DNA of 64,000 nt from Streptomyces sp. R302 (GTDB lineage Bacteria > Actinomycetota > Actinomycetes > Streptomycetales > Streptomycetaceae), in assembly GCF_012927245.1 (NCBI RefSeq), contig NZ_JABBGE010000006.1, forward strand, positions 62,001 to 126,000. Direction: 5' to 3'. Each line of letters begins with the position of its first letter. Positions within the stretch are counted from its first letter, which is position 1. Of the stretch, positions 1-8,358 are shown one piece after another. A program made the translations under genes and the position numbers. The notes beneath the pieces are model-generated. The model saw nothing but the letters and a program-made list of their open reading frames with translations, did no database searches and was not told the origin of the DNA.

Positions 1-619
1 GGCGCTCCAGTCGCGCCACGGCGCCGTGGTCGAGGTGGGAGAGGTCTCCGGTCCTCAGCGCCGCCAGGTGGCCACCGGTCGCGAGGGCCGCGGCCAGCGG
101 GCCGTCGCGCCAGCGGATCCACCAGGCTTCGAGGAGATCGCGCTTCAGGCGGTGGGCCGCGGTGTGGAACTCCTGGAGCCCGCCCTCGCGCAGGCGGAGG
201 AAGCCTTCGAGCGCCAGGTCGCGGCGGCGGCGGGCCGCCGCCGCGTGGTCGCCGGTCAGGGCGGCCGCCGCCCGGTAGGCGTCGGGGTCGGCGAGGACGG
301 GCGCGGGGAAGGTGAAGACGGCGTCGCCGGCCTCGGGGAGCCCGCTGTTCTGCATGAGCACCACGAGGCGCAGGCCGCCGGCGTTGACGAGGCGGTGGAT
401 CGTCCCGGGGGTGAACCAGACGACGTCGCCGGGGCGCAGCGGGGTGTCGGCGTAGCCGCTCGTGGTGAGCGTCTGGACGCTGCCCGTGCCCTCGATGACG
501 ATGTACGCCTCCGAGCAGGCGAGGTGCATGTGGGGGGTGCCTCCGCACAGGCCGTCGGCGGCCTCCCAGTCGTACACGGTCAGGCCGGAGACGCCCACGC
601 CGCCGGGGAGCGGTGTCAC
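1..619 (-). CDS. Cupin-domain protein (3' end outside window)
   Basis: A GTG start at 619 overlaps the stop of the upstream DUF6807 gene by four bases (GTGA), so translation is probably coupled. About 206 codons are visible without a stop. Residues 25-90 hold a cupin barrel pattern: THMHLACSEAYIVIEG, then RPGDVVWFTPGTIHRLVN, giving His/Glu metal-ligand candidates. The following part is helical and Arg/Ala-rich. Cupins of this form bind small sugars or sugar acids or act as isomerases or sensors; the substrate cannot be read from sequence. Its place as the last visible gene of the xylan operon suggests a role with the sugars that the operon releases. The GTG start means the gene is easily missed by ATG-only calling. 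Confidence 0.8.
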   Translation of the reverse strand, partial: MTPLPGGVGVSGLTVYDWEAADGLCGGTPHMHLACSEAYIVIEGTGSVQTLTTSGYADTPLRPGDVVWFTPGTIHRLVNAGGLRLVVLMQNSGLPEAGDAVFTFPAPVLADPDAYRAAAALTGDHAAAARRRRDLALEGFLRLREGGLQEFHTAAHRLKRDLLEAWWIRWRDGPLAAALATGGHLAALRTGDLSHLDHGAVARLER

Positions 620-1491
620 CACGGGTGCTCCGTGACGTGTCGGGACAGGCGCTCGGGGGTCCACGCGCCGTCGGCGACGACGATCCGGTAGCGGCGCGAG
701 AGGGTGTCGCCCGGGGCCAGTGGCAGCTCCTCGTCGAAGGCCAGGGACGGGTTGACGGCGGGGATGGGCTCGCTGCGGACGAACCAGCGGCCGGGCGCGT
801 CCGGATCGTCCTGGAACAGGAGCGTGGAGGCGCGGTCGACCTCGTCGTGGGTGCCGGAGAAGGCCAGCCAGTCGCCCTTCTCGCCCATCGCGGGGCCGGT
901 CGCCCGGCCGCCGGTGAAGGCGCGCGGGCCGCGCCAGAACAGGCCGGAGTACCCGGCGAGTTCCCGGCCCTCGGTGCCCGGACTGCCGAACACCAGCGTG
1001 ACGTCGTGGACGTTGGTGAGCGCGGTGGTGACCTCCAGGGTCCAGGAGTCGGTCTCGACGTCGCGGGCGGTCAGGGTGCGGCGTTCGTCGATCCAGTGCT
1101 CCCCCGCGCTCGTGTGCCAGGCCAGGTCCTCGGTGATCACGGCGCGGCCGTGGCCGGTCCCGGCGGACACGGTGAGGCTGCGCATCGTGCCGAGGTTGGG
1201 CAGGTCGACGTAACCCCGCCCGCGCAGGTAGGTGCCGCCGCCCCAGAAGTTCTGCCCCGACACCCAGGAGGCCGTGAACTGGACGCCCTTGTGCCAGCGG
1301 TGGTCGTGCGGCCGGTAGCCGGTGACGACGTCGCCGGCGAGCGTGCGCACCGGATGCAGGTAGGGCTTCGGTGCCTCGAAGGGGTCCATGACCGGCCGGT
1401 GCACGTAGCGGAAGAGGTCGACGCCTCGGGTCCGGACGGTCAGCGCGTCCTCGTCCTCCAGGAGTTCGAACGTCGTCGGAACAGACGTCAT
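616..1491 (-). CDS. DUF6807 (PmoA-like) family protein
   Basis: A 291-residue protein without signal peptide. The order and motifs fit the family named for methane oxygenase PmoA but now called DUF6807: an N-terminal FRYVHRPVMDPFEAPKPYLHP stretch (His-rich, near residues 27-47), then RPHDHRWHKGVQFTASWV, then FWGGGTYLR, and a C-terminal FVRSEPIPAVNPSLAFDEE. Such proteins occur beside Gfo/Idh/MocA oxidoreductases in sugar operons of Actinobacteria and Bacteroidetes; no reaction is established as far as I know, and the name PmoA does not imply methane oxidation. It overlaps the oxidoreductase gene by ATGA and the cupin gene by GTGA. Confidence 0.85.
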   Translation of the reverse strand: MTSVPTTFELLEDEDALTVRTRGVDLFRYVHRPVMDPFEAPKPYLHPVRTLAGDVVTGYRPHDHRWHKGVQFTASWVSGQNFWGGGTYLRGRGYVDLPNLGTMRSLTVSAGTGHGRAVITEDLAWHTSAGEHWIDERRTLTARDVETDSWTLEVTTALTNVHDVTLVFGSPGTEGRELAGYSGLFWRGPRAFTGGRATGPAMGEKGDWLAFSGTHDEVDRASTLLFQDDPDAPGRWFVRSEPIPAVNPSLAFDEELPLAPGDTLSRRYRIVVADGAWTPERLSRHVTEHPW

Positions 1492-2534
1492 CGGAACACC
1501 TCCGTGCGTCCTCCGTGGAGCGAGCCGTAGAACGGGTCGGCCGCGTCGATCTCTCCGCGCCGGACCGGCAGGCCGGTGATCGCGGCCTTGTACAGGGCGG
1601 TGACCAGTTCCATGGTCGGCCTGCCGAGGTCGGGCCGGATGCCCGCCTCGTAACCGTCGAGGAGGGCCGCGAGCTGGGCGGTGTGCGAGCTGGGCAGGTC
1701 GTCCGGGGGCTCCCACCGCGCGCCGGGCGACCTGGCGGTGAACGTCCAGTCCGCGTTGGAGTAGCCGTACAGATGCCGCAGTTCGACCGTGGCGTCGGTG
1801 AGGTCGAACCGCAGGTAGCTCTCCTCGCGCGGGGAGAGGACGCTGTTGACGACCGTGGCGATGGCTCCGTTCTCGAACCGGACCAGGGCCGCGGACACGT
1901 CCTCGGTCTGGACGTCGCGGTCGAGGCGACCGGCCATCGCGCGGACCTCGGCCCACGGGCCGAGCACGTCCAGCATCAGATCCATCTGGTGGATGCCGTG
2001 GCCCAGGGTCGGGCCGCCGCCCTCGCTCCGCCAGGTGCCGCGCCAGGGGACGTCGTAGTAGGCGTCGTCGCGGTACCACGCCGTGACGCACTGCGCGACC
2101 AGCGGACGGCCCAGGGCCCCGGCCGCGATCCGGTCCCGCAGGTACCGGGCACCCGATCCGTACCTGTGCTGGAACACCGCGCCCGCGACGGCGGGGCCCT
2201 CGGCGGCCTGGATCCGGTCGAGCTCGGCCAGCGACAGGGCCACCGGCTTCTCGCACCACACCCACGCCCCCGACTCCAGGCAGGCCACGGCCTGTTCGGC
2301 GTGCAGGAACGGCGGAGTGCAGAGGTGGACGAGGTCCGGTCGCTGCTCCCGGAGCATCGTGTTCAGGTCGGTGTAGACGGCGTGGATGCCGTGCTCGGCC
2401 GCGAAGTCCTCGGCGCGCAGGGCGTCCACGTCGACGGCCGCCACGATCTCGGCCCGGTGCGCCTGTGCCCGGAGGGCGGGGACGTGGCACACGCCGGCGA
2501 TCCCGCCCGTCCCGACGATCGCCGTCCTGATCAT
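1488..2534 (-). CDS. Gfo/Idh/MocA family oxidoreductase
   Basis: A 348-residue cytoplasmic NAD(P)-dependent dehydrogenase. The N-terminal Rossmann motif is AIVGTGGIAG (residues 5-14); the family signature CEKPVALSLAE is near residues 93-104 and holds the EKP lysine; the catalytic-type histidine lies in LGHGIHQMDLMLD. Members oxidise or reduce sugars, inositols or sugar acids. The ATGA overlap with the secreted GH10 xylanase upstream and with the DUF6807 gene downstream ties it to xylan use, so a xylose-, arabinose- or uronate-related substrate is a reasonable inference, not shown. Start chosen at the ATG in the overlap. Confidence 0.9.
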   Translation of the reverse strand: MIRTAIVGTGGIAGVCHVPALRAQAHRAEIVAAVDVDALRAEDFAAEHGIHAVYTDLNTMLREQRPDLVHLCTPPFLHAEQAVACLESGAWVWCEKPVALSLAELDRIQAAEGPAVAGAVFQHRYGSGARYLRDRIAAGALGRPLVAQCVTAWYRDDAYYDVPWRGTWRSEGGGPTLGHGIHQMDLMLDVLGPWAEVRAMAGRLDRDVQTEDVSAALVRFENGAIATVVNSVLSPREESYLRFDLTDATVELRHLYGYSNADWTFTARSPGARWEPPDDLPSSHTAQLAALLDGYEAGIRPDLGRPTMELVTALYKAAITGLPVRRGEIDAADPFYGSLHGGRTEVFR

Positions 2535-3571
2535 CCGCCGAGCACCTTCCTGATCGCGTGGTAGGCGGGCTTGGGGGCCAGGTTCTCGTCGTAGGGCAGG
2601 GCGGCGCCCTCACCGGGGAAGACGGAGGGGATCCACGAGTACTTGTCGGTGTAGTCCCAGATGGTGACGCCGACGCACTTCTCGACCTCCAGGCACGCCT
2701 TGACGTAGTCGGCGTACCAGGTGGCCTGGGTGGCGAGCTTGTCCGGGGTCGCCGGGAGGTTCATGCGGATGTCCAGTTCGGTGACGGCGACCTCGACGCC
2801 GAGGTCGGCGAAGCGCTGCATGTTCTGCCGTACGTCGGCGGGGAAGCCGTACTGGAGCGCCAGGTGGCCCTGGATGCCGAAGCCCTCGACCGGGACGCCG
2901 TCGGCCTTCAGCTGCTTGATCAGGGCGTGGTAGGCGTCGCTCTTGGGGCCGATACCGTCGACGTTGTAGTCGTTGAGGTAGAGCTTGGCGTGGGGGTCGA
3001 TCTCGTGGGCCCAGCGCAGGGCGTCGGCGATGTAGCCGGGGCCGAGCGTCTTGTAGAAGACCGACTCGCGGTAGGTGCCGTCCTCGTTGAACGCCTCGTT
3101 GACGACGTCCCAGTGGATGACCTTGCCCTTGTAGTGCCGGACCACGGTCTGGATGTGGTTCTTGAGGACGGGGCGCAGTTCGTCGGCGGTCCAGCTGCGC
3201 TCGGTGAGCCAGGCGGGGAGCTGGCTGTGCCAGACGAGGGTGTGGCCGCGGACCTTCTGGTGGTGGGCCCTGGCGAAGTCGACGACCTCGTCGCCGGCGG
3301 TGAAGTCGAAGACGCCGGGCTCGGGTTCGGTGGCGTACCACTTCATGGCGTTGCCGGGGGTGGTCTGTCCGAACTCGCTGCCGAGGAGCTTCAGGTAGGC
3401 GGCGTCGGTGAATTCGGGGTTGTCGGTGGCCGAGCCGAAGTACTTGTGGTGCTTCTTGGCGAGTTCGGCGAGCGTCCTGGGCCGGGGCTCGGCGGTCGCG
3501 GGGGCGGCGGCGAGGCCGGCCGCTATGCAGACGGCGGCGGACAGGGCGATGAGATGCCGGGACAGGGACAT
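2531..3571 (-). CDS. Secreted GH10 endo-1,4-beta-xylanase (single domain)
   Basis: A 346-residue enzyme with an N-terminal signal peptide (residues 1-27, ending ATA-EP). The GH10 barrel carries the acid/base in HWDVVNEAF (Glu159) and the nucleophile in VAVTELDIR (Glu265); GHTLVWHSQLP and LNDYN are further family blocks. It cleaves internal beta-1,4 xylosidic bonds in xylan outside the cell. It has no carbohydrate-binding module, unlike the second GH10 enzyme at 11207. The ATG follows a GAGGAG ribosome site. It sits 25 bases after GH30 and overlaps the oxidoreductase start by ATGA, so a secreted enzyme is translationally coupled to cytoplasmic ones. Confidence 0.93.
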   Translation of the reverse strand: MSLSRHLIALSAAVCIAAGLAAAPATAEPRPRTLAELAKKHHKYFGSATDNPEFTDAAYLKLLGSEFGQTTPGNAMKWYATEPEPGVFDFTAGDEVVDFARAHHQKVRGHTLVWHSQLPAWLTERSWTADELRPVLKNHIQTVVRHYKGKVIHWDVVNEAFNEDGTYRESVFYKTLGPGYIADALRWAHEIDPHAKLYLNDYNVDGIGPKSDAYHALIKQLKADGVPVEGFGIQGHLALQYGFPADVRQNMQRFADLGVEVAVTELDIRMNLPATPDKLATQATWYADYVKACLEVEKCVGVTIWDYTDKYSWIPSVFPGEGAALPYDENLAPKPAYHAIRKVLGG

Positions 3572-3596
3572 GGGTGACTCCTCGGATGGTGACGGT

Positions 3597-4982
3597 TCAG
3601 TCGAGGACGATGGTGGTCAGCGCGCGCGGGGCGAGGGTGGCCGTGAGGGTGGTTCCGCGGACGGAGACGACGTCGGACGGGGTGATCGAGCGGGTCTCGT
3701 CGGTCACGTACGCGTCGGGGTGCCGGTCGTGCCCGCCGCGCAGGGTGAAGGTGGTGGAGGTCTCGGTGGTCGCGGTGTTGAGGATCTCGACGACGCGGCT
3801 GCCGTCGGTGTTGCGGAAGGCGGTGACCTGGAGCGCCGGGTCGGCGTTCGTGACCGGTACGCGGACGGCGTCGGGGCGGATGAAGCGGCTGAAGGCGGCC
3901 AGCGCCCAGTACCGCTTGGAGACCCGGTAGTCGTCGCCGGGGTTGGCGAGCTGGATGAGTCCACGGGTCGAGCCGAGGGACGCGCCGACCCAGTAGACGT
4001 AGGCGTTGGCGTTGCCGGTGGTCAGGGTGGTCTGGATGTCGGCGGCGACGGTGAGGCCGTCGTAGCCGCTGCCGTCGTCCCAGTTCTCGTTCCAGGTGGT
4101 GCCGTCCGGCGACCACTCCGACATCCACACGCGCTTGTCGGTGGGCTGCGGGACCGTGGTGGGACCGCTGTAGCGGTGGCCGGTGATGGTCCGCACGGCC
4201 CGGTCGGCGGCGGGGTCGGCTTCGATGGCCTCGGTGTAGGCGACCTGCCGGTCCCAGCCGGCGACGTCGCAGCAGACCAGTTCCGTCTTCAGCCCGGACG
4301 CGCGGACGGTCGGCCCGAGCACCTTGAGGAAGTCGACGGCCTGCTGCGGGGTGAAGCGCATCGAGGCGTAGGTGGCCGTCCAGTCGGGTTCGTTGGTGAA
4401 CCCCAGGTCGGTGATCGGGATGCCTTCCCGCTGGTAGAACTTCGCGTACTGGACGAGGTAGTTCGCGTAGGCCTGGCGCCATTCGGGGCGGAGTTCACCG
4501 CCGTCGTTCTCGCTGTCGTTGGTCTTCATGAAGGCCGGCGCGCTCCAGGCGTCGGCGAAGAACCGCTCGACGCCGTACGCCTTGGCCTCCTTGGCGAGCC
4601 AGACCTGGCCGCCGTCCCAGCCGTCCCAGACGTACGTCGGCGTGGCGTCCGGTCCGCCGGGGTCGGTCGGCAGGATCGTCGGCATGTGGTCGTAGACCCG
4701 GTCGGTCGACGAACCGATGCCGAGGCGCAGGATGGAAAGCCCGGCGCCCTTCTCCTTGCTGAGCAGCAGGTCGAGCACCTCGCGCTGTTTCGCGGGGCCG
4801 AGGCCGCGCGCGCCGTGCAGCAGGTCGGCCCGCTGGAAGGCCATGGAGAAGCCGAATCCGTCGATGGGCTGGAGCTCGGCGCGGAAGTCGATGCCGGGGC
4901 GGGCGGGGGCGGCGGGTTCGGCCGCGGCCTGAGTTGTTAGCGCTAACAATACGACGGCTGTCAGGGCGGTCAGACGTTTCAC
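3597..4982 (-). CDS. Secreted GH30 glycoside hydrolase (xylan-type)
   Basis: A 461-residue enzyme starting at GTG with a signal peptide (residues 1-21, cleavage near QAAA-EP). The GH30 clan-A barrel shows the acid/base in GFTNEPDW (Glu198) and the nucleophile in VWMSEWSP (Glu289), followed by the side beta-domain that is usual in GH30. Known GH30 activities include glucuronoxylanase, xylobiohydrolase and beta-glucosidase; the xylan operon favours a xylan-active form, but the subfamily cannot be fixed here. Two oddities: codons 12-16 contain a perfect LacI-type palindrome at 4934-4949, and codon 13 is the rare leucine codon TTA, so expression may depend on the bldA tRNA. Confidence 0.9.
   Translation of the reverse strand: MKRLTALTAVVLLALTTQAAAEPAAPARPGIDFRAELQPIDGFGFSMAFQRADLLHGARGLGPAKQREVLDLLLSKEKGAGLSILRLGIGSSTDRVYDHMPTILPTDPGGPDATPTYVWDGWDGGQVWLAKEAKAYGVERFFADAWSAPAFMKTNDSENDGGELRPEWRQAYANYLVQYAKFYQREGIPITDLGFTNEPDWTATYASMRFTPQQAVDFLKVLGPTVRASGLKTELVCCDVAGWDRQVAYTEAIEADPAADRAVRTITGHRYSGPTTVPQPTDKRVWMSEWSPDGTTWNENWDDGSGYDGLTVAADIQTTLTTGNANAYVYWVGASLGSTRGLIQLANPGDDYRVSKRYWALAAFSRFIRPDAVRVPVTNADPALQVTAFRNTDGSRVVEILNTATTETSTTFTLRGGHDRHPDAYVTDETRSITPSDVVSVRGTTLTATLAPRALTTIVLD
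4934..4949. promoter_or_regulatory. LacI-family operator inside the GH30 coding sequence
   Basis: TTGTTAGCGCTAACAA, a perfect 16-base palindrome covering codons 12-17 of the GH30 signal peptide. It matches the operators at 16786, 18568, 28802 and 28902 near arabinose and pentose-transport genes. It lies about 33 bases inside the gene, so it could act as a transcription roadblock or repress an internal promoter. Confidence 0.75.
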
Positions 4983-5021
4983 TGGGTCTCCTGGGGAGGT
5001 GGAGGGGTGGGGGTGGACGGG

Positions 5022-5852
5022 TCAGCCCTTGGTGGCGCCCGCGGTGAGGCCGCCGATCAACTGCCGCTCGGCGACGGCGTAGAAGGCGAGGGCGGGGACC
5101 ATGGCGAGCACGATGTAGGCGAGGACGAGCGCGTAGTCGGTCGAGTACTGGCCCTGGAACTGCTGGACGCCGACGGGGATCGTCTGCCACTTCGGGTCGT
5201 TGAACACCAGCAGCGGCAGGAAGAAGTTGTTCCAGCTCGCGACGATCGCCAGCACGGAGACCGTGCCCAGGGCCGGGCGCGCCATCGGCAGCAGGATCGT
5301 CCAGAAGAAGCGGAACCTGCCGCAGCCGTCCATGACGGCGGCCTCCTCCACCTCCGCCGGGATGGTCCGGAAGAAGCCGCGCAGGATGATGATCGTCATG
5401 GGGAGCCCGAAGGCCGCCTGCGGGAGGATCACCCCGAGCGGGTTGTCGAGCAGGCCGAAGGTGCGCAGCATCAGGAAGAGCGGCAGGACGGCCACCGCGA
5501 ACGGGAACATCAGCCCGATCGTGAACAGCCCGTAGAACAGCTCACGGCCGCGGAAGGCGTAGCGGGCCAGGACGAACGCCGCCATCGCGGAGGCCCCCAC
5601 CGTGCAGAACGTCGTACCGATCGCGATGCCCGCGCTGTTGGCGATCTGCCGCCAGAACATCCCGTCGCCGAGGATTCCGGTGTAGTTGCCGATCTTCCAC
5701 TGCTCCGGCAGCCCGAACGGGTTGCTCGTGAGCTCGCCGGTGCTCTTGAACCCGGAGATCACCGCGTAGATCAGGGGGACGACGACGAAGGCGCCGATCA
5801 GCCAGATCACGGTGTGCAGCGAGAGGCCGCGTGCCGTCCTGCGGGCGTTCAC
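5022..5852 (-). CDS. Sugar ABC transporter permease (MalG-type)
   Basis: A 276-residue inner-membrane protein with about six transmembrane segments. The family coupling motif, which contacts the shared ATPase, is seen as EEAAVMDGCGRFRFFWTILLP near residues 170-190. It starts at the ATGA overlap with the MalF-type partner. Together with the two genes upstream it forms an oligosaccharide importer of the CUT1 class. No ATPase gene is nearby; in Streptomyces such systems use the shared MsiK ATPase, which is established for the cellobiose and maltose systems. Position before GH30 and GH10 makes xylo-oligosaccharides the likely cargo (BxlG-like). Confidence 0.88.
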   Translation of the reverse strand: MNARRTARGLSLHTVIWLIGAFVVVPLIYAVISGFKSTGELTSNPFGLPEQWKIGNYTGILGDGMFWRQIANSAGIAIGTTFCTVGASAMAAFVLARYAFRGRELFYGLFTIGLMFPFAVAVLPLFLMLRTFGLLDNPLGVILPQAAFGLPMTIIILRGFFRTIPAEVEEAAVMDGCGRFRFFWTILLPMARPALGTVSVLAIVASWNNFFLPLLVFNDPKWQTIPVGVQQFQGQYSTDYALVLAYIVLAMVPALAFYAVAERQLIGGLTAGATKG

Positions 5853-6841
5853 CGGCCGCCTCCCGTGGTGACGGCCCCGCTCAGGTCACGGCGGAGCACG
5901 TAGCGCTGGTAGAAGAGGGAGAAGACCAGGCTGATCATGAAGAGCACCACGCTGATGGCGCTGGCGTAGCCGACCTGGTACCGCTTGAACCCGGACTGGA
6001 ACATCGCGATCGCCATCGTCTCGGAGGAGTGGTTGGGCCCGCCCGCGGTCATGACCCAGACGAGGTCGAAGAGCTGGATGGAGCCGATGACCGAGAGGAA
6101 GACGCTGATCCGGATCGTCGGGCCGAGCAGCGGCAGCGTCACGTGCCGGAAGCGCTGCCAGGCGCCGGCGCCGTCGATGGAGGCGGCTTCCAGGATCTCC
6201 GCCGGGATGCTCTGCAGACCGGCGAGGAAGAGCATCATGTGGAAGCCGAAGTACTTCCAGACCATGACCACGAACAGGGTCGGCATGACGGTCGAGGGGT
6301 CGGCGAGCCACCTGCCCTGCAGGCCCTCCAGGCCCAGGAGGCCGACGAGGTGGTCGGCCATGCCGGTCCCGGGCAGGAAGATCATCGTGAAGAGGACGGC
6401 CGTGACGACCTCGGACAGGATGTACGGGGCGAAGAACAGCATCCGGTAGACGGCCCGGCCGCGCAGCCGCTGGTTGAGCAGGACCGCGGTGAACAGCGCG
6501 AACGGCAGCTGCACCGTGATCGACAGGACGATCAGGTACAGTCCGCGGCCCAGATCGCCGAGGAAGACCTGGTCGCCGAAGAGCCGGGTGTAGTTCGCGA
6601 AGCCGACGAAGTCGTCCATGGGGCCGATCCCGCCCCACTTGAAGAAGCCGGTGAAGACGGCGACGACGATCGGGGCGAGGACGAAGACGAGGAAGAGGAC
6701 CAGGGCCGGTACGAGGAACCAGGCGACCGAGGCCCAGTCCCGCCACCCGCGCAGGAGCGACCGGACCGGGGCGGGCGGGCGGCGTACCGGCACGGCGTCC
6801 TCCGTCCGCTCCTTCGTCAGGGTGGCCACGGCGTCAGGCAC
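5849..6841 (-). CDS. Sugar ABC transporter permease (MalF-type)
   Basis: A 330-residue membrane protein. A charged cytoplasmic N-terminus of about 40 residues precedes transmembrane segments beginning WFLVPALVLFLVFVLAP. The EAA loop reads EILEAASIDGAGAWQRFRHVTLP. The start overlaps the binding-protein stop by eight bases and its own stop overlaps the MalG-type start by four, a tight operon. It pairs with the downstream permease to form the channel of a CUT1 importer, presumably BxlF-like for xylo-oligosaccharides; the sugar is inferred from context only. Confidence 0.88.
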   Translation of the reverse strand: MPDAVATLTKERTEDAVPVRRPPAPVRSLLRGWRDWASVAWFLVPALVLFLVFVLAPIVVAVFTGFFKWGGIGPMDDFVGFANYTRLFGDQVFLGDLGRGLYLIVLSITVQLPFALFTAVLLNQRLRGRAVYRMLFFAPYILSEVVTAVLFTMIFLPGTGMADHLVGLLGLEGLQGRWLADPSTVMPTLFVVMVWKYFGFHMMLFLAGLQSIPAEILEAASIDGAGAWQRFRHVTLPLLGPTIRISVFLSVIGSIQLFDLVWVMTAGGPNHSSETMAIAMFQSGFKRYQVGYASAISVVLFMISLVFSLFYQRYVLRRDLSGAVTTGGGR

Positions 6842-8126
6842 TCTTCGCAGCCTCGGTGATCGACGCGGTGACCTGCTCGGGCGTCTTCTTGCCCGCGATG
6901 AGGTCGGCGACGCTGTCGTTGACCTCCTGGCCGACCGCCGGCGGATACGCCTGGTCGAGGAAGAGCTGGAAGCCGGTCGCCCCGACCAGGCTCTCGGCCA
7001 CCACCTTCTTGTTGGCGTCGGTGAGCTGGCTCTCGGCGCCCTTGACCACCGGCAGGTAGCCGTTGGAGGCCAGCAGCTTCGACTCGTTCTCCAGGACGAA
7101 GAACTTCAGGAAGTCCAGCGCCTCCTTGGGAGCTCCCTTGCGCAGCGCGAAGCCGCCGCCACCGCCGAACACCTCGGTGGCCCGGCCGACACCGCCGTCG
7201 ACCGTCGGGAAGGGGAAGAAGCCCAGGTCCGCTCCGAGGCCGGCGCCCGCGTCCTTCTGCACCGACGGACCCCACTGCCCCATCAGCTCCATGGCGGCCT
7301 GGCCGTTGCCCATGGTCGCGGCCTGGCCTCCGGGGGTCGCGTAACCGGCGCCGAGGAAGGCCGGCTGGAAGGGCTGGAGGTCGACCAGCTCCTTGAGGTG
7401 GACGCCGGCCTGCACGAATCCGGCACCCGTGAAGTCCTTGTCGGTGGCGGCCTGTTGCAGTGCGGGGAGGCCGGCGACGCGCATCGCGAGATAGGCCCAG
7501 TAGTAGTGGCCCGGCCACTTCTCCTTGCCGGCGAGGGCGATCGGGGTGATGCCCGCCGCCTTGAGCTTCCCGACGTCTTCGAGGAGTTCGGACCAGGTGG
7601 CCGGCGGGGTGGTGATCCCGGCCCTGGCGAAGAGCTTCTTGTTGTACCAGAAGCCGACCATGCCGATGTCGTAGGGCACTCCGTAGGTCCGACCCTCGAA
7701 CTGGTACGCCTGGAGCGAGACCGGGGTGAGCTCGGACGACCAGTCGAGGAGGTCGGTGAGGTCCTCGACGAGACCGGCGTCGACCTGCTGCCGCAGCACG
7801 CCGCCACCCCAGGTCTGGAAGACGTCGGGGAGCTTGCCCGACGAAGTGGTGGCGGTCAGCTTGGACTTGAACGCCTCGTTCTCCAACGAGGTCGTCTGGA
7901 TCGCGACGTTCGGGTGAGCGGACGTGAACGCCGAGGAGATCTCCGGGAAGAGGGACTTGCCCGGCTCGGTGGTGGCGATGTTCCACCACGCGAACGACAC
8001 CTTGCCGTCGCCCGGCGGCGAGCCGCCTGATCCGTCGGCCCCGCAGGCCGCCGTCAGGGAGACGGACAGGGCCGTCAAGCCCGTGAGGGCCAGGAAGCTT
8101 CGTCGGCTCGGGAGGGTGTTGGCCAT
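6834..8126 (-). CDS. Extracellular sugar-binding lipoprotein (BxlE-like)
   Basis: A 430-residue solute-binding protein. The N-terminus has a twin-arginine-like SRRSFLALTG followed by a lipobox LTAAC (Cys near residue 28), so it is probably exported by Tat and lipid-anchored. The rest fits family 1 binding proteins: ASTTEPGK-like strand region, YGVPYDIGMVGFWYNKKLF, and PATWSELLEDVGKLKAAG. It captures oligosaccharides for the two permeases downstream. Start ATG follows GGAGG. It heads the xylan operon and has a clear promoter with CGAAA operators upstream, so repression by the divergent LacI protein at 8359 is likely. Confidence 0.88.
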   Translation of the reverse strand: MANTLPSRRSFLALTGLTALSVSLTAACGADGSGGSPPGDGKVSFAWWNIATTEPGKSLFPEISSAFTSAHPNVAIQTTSLENEAFKSKLTATTSSGKLPDVFQTWGGGVLRQQVDAGLVEDLTDLLDWSSELTPVSLQAYQFEGRTYGVPYDIGMVGFWYNKKLFARAGITTPPATWSELLEDVGKLKAAGITPIALAGKEKWPGHYYWAYLAMRVAGLPALQQAATDKDFTGAGFVQAGVHLKELVDLQPFQPAFLGAGYATPGGQAATMGNGQAAMELMGQWGPSVQKDAGAGLGADLGFFPFPTVDGGVGRATEVFGGGGGFALRKGAPKEALDFLKFFVLENESKLLASNGYLPVVKGAESQLTDANKKVVAESLVGATGFQLFLDQAYPPAVGQEVNDSVADLIAGKKTPEQVTASITEAAKSA

Positions 8127-8163
8127 GGGACCTCCGGGTGGGGAATGCCGGGGCGGACGCGCC

Positions 8164-8232
8164 CGAAACTTTTTCGAAATACTCTCGAATTCCGCGCTGC
8201 CACAAACTAGGAACGTGAGCCCTATCGGTCAA
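8164..8232 (-). promoter_or_regulatory. Promoter and operators of the xylan operon
   Basis: Read leftward, -35 TTGACC (8227-8232) and -10 TAGTTT (8204-8209) are separated by 17 bases. Downstream of them lies CGAAA-CTT-TTTCG (8164-8176), an inverted repeat with perfect five-base arms, next to further CGAA half sites at 8175-8188. From memory, BxlR of S. thermoviolaceus binds CGAA-N-TTCG, which would suit this operon. Confidence 0.65.
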
Positions 8233-8275
8233 GACCCCGCGTCAATTTATCTGCACTCAATGACTGTTCGCAGGG

Positions 8276-8317
8276 TTGACAGCAGGTCGGGACGCCCGGA
8301 AACTCATCGAAAGTTTG
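8276..8317 (+). promoter_or_regulatory. Probable promoter/operator of the LacI gene at 8359
   Basis: TTGACA (8276-8281) and GAAACT (8299-8304) are spaced by 17 bases. A CGAAAGTTTGCG element (8308-8319) overlaps the expected start of transcription and resembles the CGAAA operators upstream of the binding protein and xlnA, which suggests autoregulation. Confidence 0.5.
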
Positions 8318-8358
8318 CGATACCTGTCGGCCGGAGACATCCGCGCAGAGGAGAGAAG

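Noticed and set aside
616..1491. Methane monooxygenase subunit suggested by the family name PmoA
   Set aside because: The sequence is a soluble DUF6807 protein with no membrane helices or copper-monooxygenase motifs; the name is historical.
616..2613. A 665-codon minus-strand frame joining part of the oxidoreductase region to the DUF6807 protein
   Set aside because: Only its last 291 codons have homology; the first part is an Arg/Pro-rich shadow of the oxidoreductase in another frame.
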